The notes under the pieces: model-generated | What the model saw: the letters and a program-made list of their open reading frames with translations, nothing else | Database searches by the model: none | What the model was told of the DNA's origin: nothing | Program-made: the position numbers and the translations under genes | NCBI RefSeq assembly: GCF_004005375.1 | Contig: NZ_RZUF01000001.1 | Coordinates: 62,001-126,000 of the forward strand | Reading direction: 5' to 3' | From: Rheinheimera sediminis | Lineage (GTDB): Bacteria; Pseudomonadota; Gammaproteobacteria; Enterobacterales; Alteromonadaceae | Length of the DNA: 64,000 bases | Shown here: piece after piece, positions 50,504-60,300 of the stretch | Numbering within the stretch: the stretch's first letter is position 1 | Layout: each line of letters begins with the position of its first letter

Positions 50504-51665
50504 CTACTTCTCCGAACAAGACGGTAGCGTACATCAGATTCCCATGTCTGTTCGTTTGGTCAACAGCATACCCCTGTTCGCCAAAAGTAAAAGCTATTAA
50601 AAAAGGCGCGCCATTCAAAGCTTCAAGTACATTAGTGTGAACCACTGAAATCTGTTCTTTGATACTCAGCAAACAAGCACCACAAAATATAACTATACCT
50701 CCGCTTACCTTTTGTTCGGGTAATGAACTTCGGGCACATTCGCACATAGTGCCGGCCCGACTCAGCAGCCGGGGAATTTCACTGGTCATCAGACAAAGCT
50801 CTTTACCTTGCTGCACTTCCGCGAATAACTCTATGCTGCCATCAGCATGAAAATTGGTGGGTAAACTGAGCATATACAAAGGAATACCCAATTGCTCTTG
50901 TTCGATAATAGACCCCAGAGGGCTGAGAGTTGTCTCTTGCATGTAATTACTATGAATACGCCTGTTTAACCAACTACTATAAACCTCAATAGCTGGTTTT
51001 TCGTCTATCTCTTGCAATAAGCGCCCCTGAGCCTTGGTCACTATACCTCTGGATTCTGTTGGAATATAACCTGAGTGAAAAAAGTGGCTAATAGCCACGG
51101 ATGGGTAAAAGACGGCTATCACAATAGCTTCCTGATAAATCGATTGTCCGTCAAACTGCAACCACTGACCTGAAACATCGTCGTCCGCGCTACTGCCGCC
51201 ATACACCGGCACTTTTTTACCCAGCATCCGTTCTATTTCTAACAACACCACTTCTTCGGTGCCGGGTGGCTGCATACACCAGACTAACTTTGGCACTTCA
51301 TAAGGACGTCCTGCTTTGTTTAAGGCCGCTTCCAGCGCAACTCGGGTTGCCTTCGCGATGTCCTGACCTTCTATCACAGCACTGCCACTGCCATAGTGGC
51401 CATTCTCATCAGTAATCATCAAAACAGCAAGACTGTCCTGATCTAAAAATACCCCTTGTTCAGTCATCACACCTAAGCAGGAGCTACCGCCCAGCCATTG
51501 CTCAGCATAATCAGTCAAAGATAATTCAGGAAGAATTCGGATCCTGCTGTGGTGCCCCATCACTAAACCAAAATCAAACTTTTGCTTACCGAGCTGACTC
51601 TCCAGATCTCGCAACATAGCGTCTGGTTCCTTTGCTTTGCTATATGCAGTTTTTATTTCAAACAT
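50496..51665 (-). CDS. FIST-domain sensory protein (NosP-like candidate)
   Basis: A 389-residue cytoplasmic protein with FIST_N (about 20-215; SLAVLMITDENGHYGSG, VPVYGGSSADDDVSGQW) and FIST_C (about 220-370; PAIEVYSSWL, GIVIFCGACLLS). FIST proteins bind small ligands, and one class (NosP) binds haem and senses nitric oxide next to a histidine kinase and c-di-GMP genes. The operon here (REC-HD, FIST, kinase) fits that class. I cannot prove a haem ligand from sequence. The gene is 3 bases from the REC-HD gene and overlaps the kinase gene by 8. Confidence 0.8.
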   Translation of the reverse strand: MFEIKTAYSKAKEPDAMLRDLESQLGKQKFDFGLVMGHHSRIRILPELSLTDYAEQWLGGSSCLGVMTEQGVFLDQDSLAVLMITDENGHYGSGSAVIEGQDIAKATRVALEAALNKAGRPYEVPKLVWCMQPPGTEEVVLLEIERMLGKKVPVYGGSSADDDVSGQWLQFDGQSIYQEAIVIAVFYPSVAISHFFHSGYIPTESRGIVTKAQGRLLQEIDEKPAIEVYSSWLNRRIHSNYMQETTLSPLGSIIEQEQLGIPLYMLSLPTNFHADGSIELFAEVQQGKELCLMTSEIPRLLSRAGTMCECARSSLPEQKVSGGIVIFCGACLLSIKEQISVVHTNVLEALNGAPFLIAFTFGEQGYAVDQTNRHGNLMYATVLFGEVDG

Positions 51666-51668
51666 AGA

Positions 51669-52997
51669 TTAAGACTCCACACTAGCCTTAGCTGATGAGA
51701 CTAAAAACAGCCACTTTTTCTGTCTTCTTGATTCAATCTGACGCAATTTAGCAATACTAGCGTCAGTCAGAACGTGACCTCGGGGCAAAAGTAAAACTTT
51801 GTTTTCATTGTATAAAGGCCGTTCCAGCACCATGCCTTTTTCAAGCTGCTCTATCGTCAGCTCCTTATGCGAAGAAGATACTATTTCTGCACCAAACAAC
51901 TCGTCTGACGACAAAGTGGACAGTATCTGCAGTAGCACAGGGTCGTACGAGCTGCCTTGTTGCATTTTTAACTGCTGTACCACGTTAGAAAAATCGCTGT
52001 CATTATGGGCGCCAAGCTTCTCCAACATTAGCCAAAAGTCTCTGGCTAACGCAATAATGCGAGCTCCCAGAGGTATATCGGTTCCGACCAGATGGTCTGG
52101 GCTACCCGAGCCGTTATAACGCTCAAACTGATGGTAAATTGCATCCGACATCAGAGCCAGATGAGTTGCAGGCAATAGCATTAACTGGGCCATAGCTGGA
52201 TGTGTCAAAAACTGCTGCCGCTCAGAACCGTCCAGTTCATGGAAGGGTTTATTGTAAAGCGCAGTGTCCATTCCAAGTAAGCCAAGCTGGGACAGTAAAC
52301 CCGCCATAACAATTTGCTGTTTCTCTTTTGGCTCAAGCTGCAAATGTACACATAGCAAATGACAGGTTCTGGCGATGTGCTGAGCAAAATGGCCGTTCAA
52401 ATTAGGATTAATGCTAATAAAGTTAAACAATAAGTCCAGTAAAGATTGATGCTCTTTCTCTAGCTGCTTCAACACATTTCGTAACTGGCTGGTTCGCTTG
52501 GTCACATGTTGCTCAAGCTGAAGATTCATCTCTTTTAATTTACTGTTCTGAATACTCAGTTTGGTTTGCAACTCTCTGTTTTGCTTGACCAACTGGTACT
52601 TTTCTACCGAGTCTTTGACCTGTACTATCAGCTCCTCATTACGCCAGGGTTTTTGAATGTAACGCTGGATTTGTCCTCTGTTAATAGCGATGATGGTAGA
52701 GCTTATATCGGCATAGCCTGTTAACACCAAACGCTGACTGTCCGGAGCTTTTTGAGCGGCAATTTGCAAAAACTCTTCTCCGGTCATACCAGGCATGCGC
52801 ATGTCACTGATAATGACCGAAAATTCTTGTTTATCCATCAGAGACAAGGCCTGCTCCCCTCCGGCAGCAGTCACTACCTCTAAGCCGCTACTGGCCAGTA
52901 AACGATGTAACGACTTGAGAATACTGATTTCATCATCAACACAAAGTACTGGCGGCGCTGCAGATGAAACGTGACTTAGTGGTTGATCAGAATTCAT
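51669..52997 (-). CDS. response regulator with degenerate HD-GYP domain (HnoD-like)
   Basis: A 442-residue protein: receiver (about 14-130; CVDDEISIL, phospho-acceptor in IISDMRMPGM, LTGYAD, QKPW), coiled coil (about 135-185), HD-GYP-type domain (about 190-350) and a C-terminal tail. In the HD-GYP part the metal-binding HD is SQ (GLLSQLGLLGMD), and the terminal motif is YNGSGSP instead of DGSGYP, so c-di-GMP hydrolysis is unlikely. In Shewanella, HnoD has this architecture and inhibits the REC-EAL phosphodiesterase. GAGG lies before the ATG. First gene of the minus operon, divergent from HTH-REC. Confidence 0.85.
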   Translation of the reverse strand: MNSDQPLSHVSSAAPPVLCVDDEISILKSLHRLLASSGLEVVTAAGGEQALSLMDKQEFSVIISDMRMPGMTGEEFLQIAAQKAPDSQRLVLTGYADISSTIIAINRGQIQRYIQKPWRNEELIVQVKDSVEKYQLVKQNRELQTKLSIQNSKLKEMNLQLEQHVTKRTSQLRNVLKQLEKEHQSLLDLLFNFISINPNLNGHFAQHIARTCHLLCVHLQLEPKEKQQIVMAGLLSQLGLLGMDTALYNKPFHELDGSERQQFLTHPAMAQLMLLPATHLALMSDAIYHQFERYNGSGSPDHLVGTDIPLGARIIALARDFWLMLEKLGAHNDSDFSNVVQQLKMQQGSSYDPVLLQILSTLSSDELFGAEIVSSSHKELTIEQLEKGMVLERPLYNENKVLLLPRGHVLTDASIAKLRQIESRRQKKWLFLVSSAKASVES

Positions 52998-53035
52998 TGG
53001 AACCTCGGCTCGACATAATTCGTCTCTTCTGTCTC

Positions 53036-53068
53036 TTGTGTCGCATTTAGCTTAAAGTTATGCTAAAT
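53036..53068 (+). promoter_or_regulatory. promoter with overlapping palindromic operator
   Basis: TTGTGT (53036-53041) and TATGCT (53059-53064) are 17 bases apart and form a plausible promoter for the HTH-REC gene. A perfect dyad ATTTAGC (53045-53051) / GCTAAAT (53062-53068) with a 10-base centre occupies the spacer and -10. A regulator bound here could also cover the divergent promoter of the REC-HD operon. Confidence 0.5.
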
Positions 53069-53104
53069 TCAGTCTGAGTGCAAGAACAAGGTCAAAAAAC
53101 CACC

Positions 53105-53656
53105 ATGAAAACTTTGACACCAGGTGAAATAGCCCAGTATTGTGATGTGCATCAACGCACAGTCAGTCGATGGATAGCCTGTGGACAACTAAAGGGCTTC
53201 AAACTTCCGGGTAGAGGAAATTATAGAGTAGTATTGGCTGATTTTATTGAATTTTTACAAAAGCAAAGGATCCCCGTGCCGCCAGAATTAAGTGAGGCCA
53301 CGTCCGTGCTGGTGGTGGATGATGAAGTGGCTTATCAGCACGCTATACAGCGTGTGCTGAAAGCTGCTGGCTACGAGGTTTTACTGGCAGCGGACGGTTT
53401 TCAGGCTGGAGTGCTACTGTTAGCAAATAAACCCAGACTAATGACTTTGGATTTACAGATGCCTGGACTCAACGGTTTTGAAATACTTAAATTTATTCGC
53501 CAGCATCCAGATCTCTCACATACAAAAATTCTGGTGATTTCAGGTTTGGGTCAAGCTGAACTGGAGCAAGCCAGAATAGCCGGAGCGAACGCAACTTTGG
53601 CAAAACCTTTTGATAATGCGTTGTTACTCAGGTCAATAGCACATTTGCTTGATTAA
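53105..53656 (+). CDS. response regulator with N-terminal excisionase/MerR-like HTH (HnoC-like)
   Basis: A 183-residue DNA-binding regulator in unusual order: winged HTH first (about 1-55; TPGEIAQYCDVHQRTVSRWI, GFKLPGRGNYRV), then a receiver (about 65-183; VLVVDDEVAYQHA, phospho-acceptor in MTLDLQMPGLNG, VISGLG, LAKPF). This is the architecture of HnoC, the phosphorylation-relieved repressor of the Shewanella NO network. The ATG at 53105 (MKTLTPG) is preferred over a GTG at 53078 because homology starts at it and AAGG lies upstream. The palindrome just before it is a likely autoregulatory site. Confidence 0.85.
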   Translation: MKTLTPGEIAQYCDVHQRTVSRWIACGQLKGFKLPGRGNYRVVLADFIEFLQKQRIPVPPELSEATSVLVVDDEVAYQHAIQRVLKAAGYEVLLAADGFQAGVLLLANKPRLMTLDLQMPGLNGFEILKFIRQHPDLSHTKILVISGLGQAELEQARIAGANATLAKPFDNALLLRSIAHLLD

Positions 53657-53677
53657 GGAAATAAATCGGAGCTTAGG

Positions 53678-55678
53678 ATGACAAGTACAGTACTGATCGT
53701 TGACGACGAAGCCGCGGTGCTTCGGAGCCTGGAGCGTCTATTGGTTCGGGCTGGTTACAAGGTCATTGCCGCTTGTGGCGCTGCTGCAGCACTTGAATTA
53801 CTCAAGCAGCACCAGATACAGATTATCCTGACAGATTTTCGGATGCCTCTGATGTGTGGTAACGAGCTGCTTAAAGAAGTTAAACAGAGTGAGCCACAGA
53901 TAGTAGGTTTAATTTTAAGCGGTTATGCCGACTTTAATGCTGTGGTGGAGACATTAAACTCAGGTGTAGCCTACAAATTTCTGCAAAAGCCTTGGACAGA
54001 CGAATTATTGCTGTCTGAGATCCGGTTGGCAGAAACTGAATATAAACGCAGAACCCAACCCGATTTACACACTCAACTATTGATCAGCAGTCAGGATGCT
54101 CTGATGGAGTTGGATGAAAAAGGTGATATCCTGCGGATCAATGCAGCTTTGGCTAAATTGTGGCAACTCAATGCAACAGATGTAAGTCACAGCCAGTTAT
54201 CAGATTTTTTGCCCAATCTATCAGCAGTGCAACTGCAACAGTTTCTGGCCCAGCCACAAACTACGATACTGTGTTTAGACCGCCAACAACATGAAATTGA
54301 GTTAAGCCACAGATCCTCTACAGAAGATACATTACTGCTAAAACTGGAAAGATTGACCCCCTTGCCGCAGTTCAACTCAGATTTGTCTAATTTGAGTAAC
54401 CTGTTAAACCACCAGCATGTCTGTCAGTTGATAGATTCTCATATCTCAGCTCAACCCGGACTTATAGCCGTTGCAGTGCTTGATATAGGTAACTTTAGTT
54501 TAATCAACGACACCATGGGCTATGACCAAACAGATATGCTGATCAACAAAGTAGCATCTCTGTTGTTACAGCAACTGAAAGCTGATCAACACCTGGCTTA
54601 TTTATCTGGCGACAAATTTGCGCTGATATTTACCAACTGTGCTGATGAAATGGCGTTACAACTTCAGATCACAGAGTGTTTATCTGTTTTTGATCAACCG
54701 CTGTTACATGAAGACAGACTCATGCAACTCAATTTCAATCTGGGTTATGCCATAGCCCCAGAGGACAGCACTGTAGCGGAAAAACTGCTGTGGTACGCTA
54801 ATCTGGCCTGCAGAACCAACAGAAGCAACCAGCATCATTTTTACATGCGGTTTGAACAAGCCATTCTGGACAGCAAACAACAGCAGTTTGAAATCAGTAA
54901 TGCGCTCTATGGCGAGTTGGAAAATAATGGTTTTAGCCTGAACTTCCAGCCCAAAATATCACTTTGTGACGGCAGAATACGCCAGGCTGAGGTTTTACTG
55001 CGCTGGAACCATCCGACACTTGGCAGTATTTCTCCGGCTTTATTTGTGCCAATTGCCGAACGGGATGGACAAATCATTCGTATTGGATTCTGGGTGCTTG
55101 AGCAAGCCTTACTCTCTCTTCGTTCTTTTTATCAGCAAGGACTGGAGATTGACTGGTTAAGCGTCAATGTGTCGGGACGTCAATTACAAGATCCGGCGTT
55201 TAGCGACCAATTGCAGCACCTGCTCACAAAATACCAGATCAAGCCTGAGCAAATTGAGTTAGAAGTGACAGAGACCTATTTAATGGAAGATTTGCAGCTA
55301 AGTAACAAAGTCTTGTCTGAGTTACATCAAACTGGTGTAAGAATTTCAATGGACGACTTTGGAACTGGTTATTCCTCTCTGGCTTACCTGACCAAGTTGC
55401 CTATTGATGAAGTTAAACTTGACCGCTCATTGCTTACCGAATTAAGCAGTGATCTCCAGAGTCAGGGAATGGTAAGGAATATCATCCGGATGGCGCATGA
55501 GCTTGGCCTTGTGGTTACGGCGGAAGGTATAGAAACATTAGAACAGCAGCAATTACTCCAGATGATGGACTGCGACCTGATTCAGGGCTATTTCTACAGC
55601 AAACCTCTGAACATGCAGCACTTTGTAGAAATACTAAAACAGCAACCTTTTGCTGGAGAACACTCCGATGTCAACTAA
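53678..55678 (+). CDS. response regulator with PAS-like, degenerate GGDEF and EAL domains (HnoB-like)
   Basis: A 666-residue protein: receiver (4-120; LIVDDEAAVLRSLER, LTDFRMPLM, LSGYAD, QKPW), PAS-like segment (about 130-225), GGDEF-type domain (about 245-395) and EAL domain (about 405-655). The cyclase signature reads SGDKF rather than GG(D/E)EF, so cyclase activity is doubtful. EAL residues look intact: AEVLLRWNHP, VNVSGRQL, ELEVTETYL, ISMDDFGTGYSSL, KLDRSLL, AEGIET and QGYFYSKPL. Expected to degrade c-di-GMP under control of phosphorylation. It follows HTH-REC by 21 bases and overlaps the REC-HDOD start by 11. Confidence 0.88.
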   Translation: MTSTVLIVDDEAAVLRSLERLLVRAGYKVIAACGAAAALELLKQHQIQIILTDFRMPLMCGNELLKEVKQSEPQIVGLILSGYADFNAVVETLNSGVAYKFLQKPWTDELLLSEIRLAETEYKRRTQPDLHTQLLISSQDALMELDEKGDILRINAALAKLWQLNATDVSHSQLSDFLPNLSAVQLQQFLAQPQTTILCLDRQQHEIELSHRSSTEDTLLLKLERLTPLPQFNSDLSNLSNLLNHQHVCQLIDSHISAQPGLIAVAVLDIGNFSLINDTMGYDQTDMLINKVASLLLQQLKADQHLAYLSGDKFALIFTNCADEMALQLQITECLSVFDQPLLHEDRLMQLNFNLGYAIAPEDSTVAEKLLWYANLACRTNRSNQHHFYMRFEQAILDSKQQQFEISNALYGELENNGFSLNFQPKISLCDGRIRQAEVLLRWNHPTLGSISPALFVPIAERDGQIIRIGFWVLEQALLSLRSFYQQGLEIDWLSVNVSGRQLQDPAFSDQLQHLLTKYQIKPEQIELEVTETYLMEDLQLSNKVLSELHQTGVRISMDDFGTGYSSLAYLTKLPIDEVKLDRSLLTELSSDLQSQGMVRNIIRMAHELGLVVTAEGIETLEQQQLLQMMDCDLIQGYFYSKPLNMQHFVEILKQQPFAGEHSDVN

Positions 55679-56789
55679 AGAATTTCTGGTGTTATTGATC
55701 GACGATGAAGAATTAATCTTAAGAGCATTAAAACGCACGCTCAGCCGTTTAGTGCCGCACTGGAGAGTGGAAACCTTACAAGATGGACACTTAATGACAG
55801 AAGTAGTCTCCAAGGGGCTGCAGCCGGACGTGGTTATCACGGACAGATTAATGCCTGGCCTGAATGGTGAACAGCTGTTATTACAAGCAAAGCAACTTTG
55901 CCCTATTGCGCTTCGCTGCATACTTACAGCGGACAACTCTGCGGATTTGCTGCTGCAGGATAGTGCTTTAATTCACTTTTATCTGGCCAAGCCTTTTACC
56001 GACGAGCAGTTACTGAAGATTTTTTCCTGTGCAGAACAATTACACAGCTTAGATTTCCCTGCACCAGAGCGTGCTTTTCTCGGTCGGTTGGCGGTGTTGC
56101 CAGTGCTACCGCCTTTGTACCAGAAAATACAGAATGTGTTGAATGACACTGAGTTTCAGCTCAAAGATGTGGCTGAACTAATCAGCCACGACCCTGTCGT
56201 CAGCAGCAGGCTGCTACAATTAGCCAACTCTGCCTTTCTGGGCTTCTCCCGTTCCACAGTGTCTTTAACTGAAGCCATTAGTCGGCTGGGACTGGATATG
56301 ACTAAATCTATAGTACTGGCGCTGAAGAGCAGTCTGGCCTACCAGGGCCCTATCAATGTGGAGCAGCATCAACGAATAACAGAGAAAGCTTTTCATCAGG
56401 CTTGTATGGCTCGTTATCTGTGCAAGCAAGCTGGGCTTGGTGCCGAAATACAGGATTATGCCTTTTTGGCGTCGTTATTTGACTGTCTGGGCTGGATGGC
56501 TGAACACTTACAGCAACCCTCTATGTCAGATGAGGACTCCTGCCACTTCTCCTTGATCTCAGCGTATTTACTGACACTCTGGGGCTTTGAGCGCAGCATA
56601 GTGCAAGCCGTAATACTGCCTGAGGATTTGGCAGACTGTACCTCAATCCCTGGCGTGGTGCATTGGTTGGCGCATAAAGTAGTGCATCACAAAAATTACC
56701 AACTCACTGAGGTGGATCAACATATAGTCGAATCGCTGCAGCTCGATTCCGCATGGACAGAGCTGCTTACAGGACTAAAAACCAGCTGA
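55668..56789 (+). CDS. response regulator with HDOD domain
   Basis: A 373-residue protein: receiver (about 5-120; LLIDDEELILRALKR, phospho-acceptor in VITDRLMPGLNG, ILTADN, LAKPF) and HDOD domain (about 140-330; LPPLYQKIQNVLND, ISHDPVVSSRLLQLANSAFL, ISRLGLDMTKSIVL). HDOD domains are HD-superfamily folds used in signalling, often without catalysis. I choose the ATG at 55668 (MSTKEFLVL) with GGAG 9 bases upstream; the frame at 55650 is less likely. Last gene of HTH-REC, REC-EAL, REC-HDOD. Confidence 0.87.
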   Translation: MSTKEFLVLLIDDEELILRALKRTLSRLVPHWRVETLQDGHLMTEVVSKGLQPDVVITDRLMPGLNGEQLLLQAKQLCPIALRCILTADNSADLLLQDSALIHFYLAKPFTDEQLLKIFSCAEQLHSLDFPAPERAFLGRLAVLPVLPPLYQKIQNVLNDTEFQLKDVAELISHDPVVSSRLLQLANSAFLGFSRSTVSLTEAISRLGLDMTKSIVLALKSSLAYQGPINVEQHQRITEKAFHQACMARYLCKQAGLGAEIQDYAFLASLFDCLGWMAEHLQQPSMSDEDSCHFSLISAYLLTLWGFERSIVQAVILPEDLADCTSIPGVVHWLAHKVVHHKNYQLTEVDQHIVESLQLDSAWTELLTGLKTS

Positions 56790-57341
56790 GTGGGCGACAT
56801 GATTGAATAATGGCTCACCAGAGCGTGTATTAGATATCTGTGTGCCTCTGTTGTAAAACAAAAGGGAGCGAATCCTAAACCCGGCCTGTACTGCAGACCT
56901 CTGCACCCTGCCCCCTCTGAAGTCATAGCCGGCCTCAGAGGAGCAAGCTCCAGCAGATTTTACTCTTTAGCAGATGCTATCACCTAGCCTTGGTACAAGG
57001 TTAAGTTCTGGCAGATCTATGGAGAAATAGTGTGAGAGCCATAGCTCCTTGTGCCGCGTTTTACATAGCACCAGCACAGAATTTGTGCTTTTTGTCCAAG
57101 TCTTTCGGTTCACAGACAAGAAGCTTCAGCTTTAACGGTGTGGTTTTTGCTTGAATCCTCCCCTCTCAATTGCTGCTACAAACAAGGCTACAGCTATGAA
57201 ATGGCGCAAAGAATGACGCTTTTCGAACGAAAAATCCGCTTTCAAGAAATTTAGACAAAATAATCGTATAAACCCGGTGTAATTTTCAAACAAAACCTCT
57301 ACTATCTAAGTATCATTTTTTTCAAATAATTTTAATGTGCG
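56790..57341. other. 552-base intergenic region before the hybrid kinase
   Basis: No gene is supported. CCTCTGA (56914-56920) and TCAGAGG (56935-56941) form a 7-bp stem without a T-run. Bases 57230-57340 are AT-rich and probably hold the kinase promoter, but no convincing -35/-10 pair was found. Confidence 0.4.
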
Positions 57342-60300
57342 ATGTCAATAGTACCGGACCCCTACAAGAGCATGGTTCAGCCACATAAACTGTTCAGTGT
57401 TGCTGCTCTGAGTTTATTTGGCCTCATTGCTAACCTACTGGCTCTTGAGCTGCCACTCACCACACCTCTGTTGTTGGGTAATCTGGCATTTATTGTTATT
57501 TTGCAGCGCCATGGCCTCTGGTGGGGTTTGGCGTCGGCCATTCTGGTGTTATTTCCTCTGGATTCGCCCTTGTATTGGCTGTGCTCATTATTGCAACTGC
57601 TGACAGTTCTGCTATTCAGTCGTGTTACCCGCAGAAAGTGGCTGTTGCTCCTGTTGTATTTCCTGTGTTGCCTGCTGGTGTTATTCTGGTTTCCTGTGCA
57701 AAAACAACCTTTTATCGCAGTGTTGCTAAGTGCTCTGATACTGACAAGTACCTTAATGATACTGCAACATTTCGCCCGACTTTTTATATTTCAATCAGCA
57801 AGCCAGCAAACAAAACGACAGCAACCTCTGCAAAAGCAGCTAGGTAGCCGAATCGCAATTATGGCAGCCATTCCCTGGTCATTGATGATTAGCGCGCTAC
57901 TGCATGGCTCTGTAGTGCTGAATCTGTCAGGTTATGTCAATGAACTTGCAATGCAACAGCAACAGATAGAAAGCCAGTTAAAACAAAAACTCATGTCCTA
58001 TCAGGCGGAACTAAGACTTGCGTCCAGTTATGCCAGTTTGGTTGGAGATGAACAAAGCTTGCAGCAACTGGTCTACAGTCAACCTGAGTTTATATCGGCA
58101 CTACGCACAGATGCTGCTGGTATAGTTCGCTCCTTTTTTAAAGAACAGGCAGCACAAGATATAGCAGGACATTCAGTAGCTCACAGAGACTACTTTATCG
58201 AACCACAGCGCACAGGCCAGGCTTATATCAGCGACGTATTTCAAGGCCAGAGACTGGGGACAGATCTGCTATTTGCCTTGAGCTTACCTTTATTTCAAGA
58301 GCAACAGTTTGCAGGCGTATTGGAACTATCCGTTGCTCTTGAGCGGCTGACCACTGCACTTAAACCCCGTTATCAGGACAATCATCTTCAGGTTATACTG
58401 ATGGATGGTCAACAGATCAAAATCTGGGGGTATGCCGCGCCACAACTACCAGGGCAAAAAATGGCGCTGGATCATGCGTCTGTGGCCAAATCCAAAGCTT
58501 ATTTGACCCACAGCCCCTTCCATAGCCCCGGCGAACTGTATTTTAATCAGCAAGGCAATAAAATCAGATTAGAAAGCCAAATAGAAGGCACCAACTGGCC
58601 ACTGCTGCTTTTATGGGACTACAGCCATCTGGCATTGTTTTATCAGTTGCTGACGTTAGCAGCTTTGTTATTGATGTTGGCTGGTTTTGAGTTGTTGTCC
58701 CGCAGTAGCCGGCGTTTTGCCAGCGGTTATACCGGCGCTTTGCAACAACTGATGAATGCTATTGAGAACATGCAACTGCACTCTGTTGAACCCGCTAAAC
58801 TCGTGTTAAAAAACTCAGCCCTTGAATTTGAACACTTATTGGCAAGTTTTACCTCATTGCAGCAACGCTTACAATCCGGTCATAAAGCCCTGCAGTCTGC
58901 TCTGGAAGAAAAAACAAACCTGAGCCAACAATTGGAACAAAGAGTCACAGAACGCACCGCTGAATTATCCATTGAACGCGATAAAGCACAACAACTGGCG
59001 TCCACTAAAACCAGATTTTTAGCCAATATGAGTCATGAGTTGCGTACTCCCTTAACTGTTATCCTGGGGTTTATTCAACAAATTATGACCAAGCCTCACG
59101 ACTCTTTACTGCAAAGTCAGCTACAAACTATTGATAGTCAGAGCAAATTCTTACTACAAATTGTCAACGACATTCTCGATGCCGCCAAAATGGATGAAGG
59201 TAAATTACCACTTGAGTTATTGGATTTTGAATTACAGCAACTGCTGAATGAATTACACCAAAGTTTGTTGCCTGCAGCTCAGGCTAAAGCTTTAAATTTC
59301 TGCCTGGACATTAAATATCCATTACCGCGCACTTTGCACAGCGACCCGCTAAGACTGAAACAAATTCTGATGAATTTGCTAAGTAATGCACTCAAATTTA
59401 CGCAGCAAGGTGAAGTGCGGCTATCTGCTACCATAGCGCAAAACCAGTTGCATCTGGTGATCTCTGATACAGGACCAGGGATCAGCTCTGAGATGCAGCA
59501 AAAACTCTTTGCCGCTTTTGAGCAGGGTGATCCTGGTGTTAGTCGCCAGTTTGGGGGGACAGGGCTGGGTTTGTACATTTGTAAGCAACTAGCTGATTTA
59601 TTGGGCTATCAACTCACTTTACACAGTACTCTGGAGCAAGGCACCCAATTTACTTTAGCCATTCCTTTGACAGTTCACACTGAGCTTTTACTAAAGGCGC
59701 CACTACAAAGCACCAGAAACAGTATGCAAGCTCAGCAACAACTTCCTACCTTTGTTGGTAAAGTGTTGATCGTCGATGATGTTCCAGATTTGCGTCTGCT
59801 GTTCAGTACTTTGCTCAAAAGCACTGGATTGGAGATACAAACAGCGCTCAATGGATTAGATGCGATTCAAAAAGTAACTTTAGAGACTTTTGATTTAATT
59901 TTGATGGATATGCACATGCCTGTCATGGATGGCTTAACTGCAACTTTAGAATTGCGAAGGCTTGGTTATCAAATCCCCATTATCGCACTCACTGCGGATG
60001 TTCAGGCTGAACAAAAGCGGCTTTGCCTGCAGGCGGGCTGCCAAACTGTATTGACTAAACCTGTACAAGCAGAACATTTGTACAGCAAAATAGCTGAATT
60101 TCTGCCTGTCAAACAATCAGAGAAGGCAGAAACTGCTATTCAGCAACAGTTAGATGAGTTGACAGCGATGTATCGTGAAAGCCTGCCGTCGGTAGCACTA
60201 GACCTGGAAAAACTCATGCAAGTAAAGGACCCTGTCCCTACTGCTGCACTATTGCACAGGATCAAAGGCACTTCAGCCTGCTTTGGTTTCAATCGTATCA

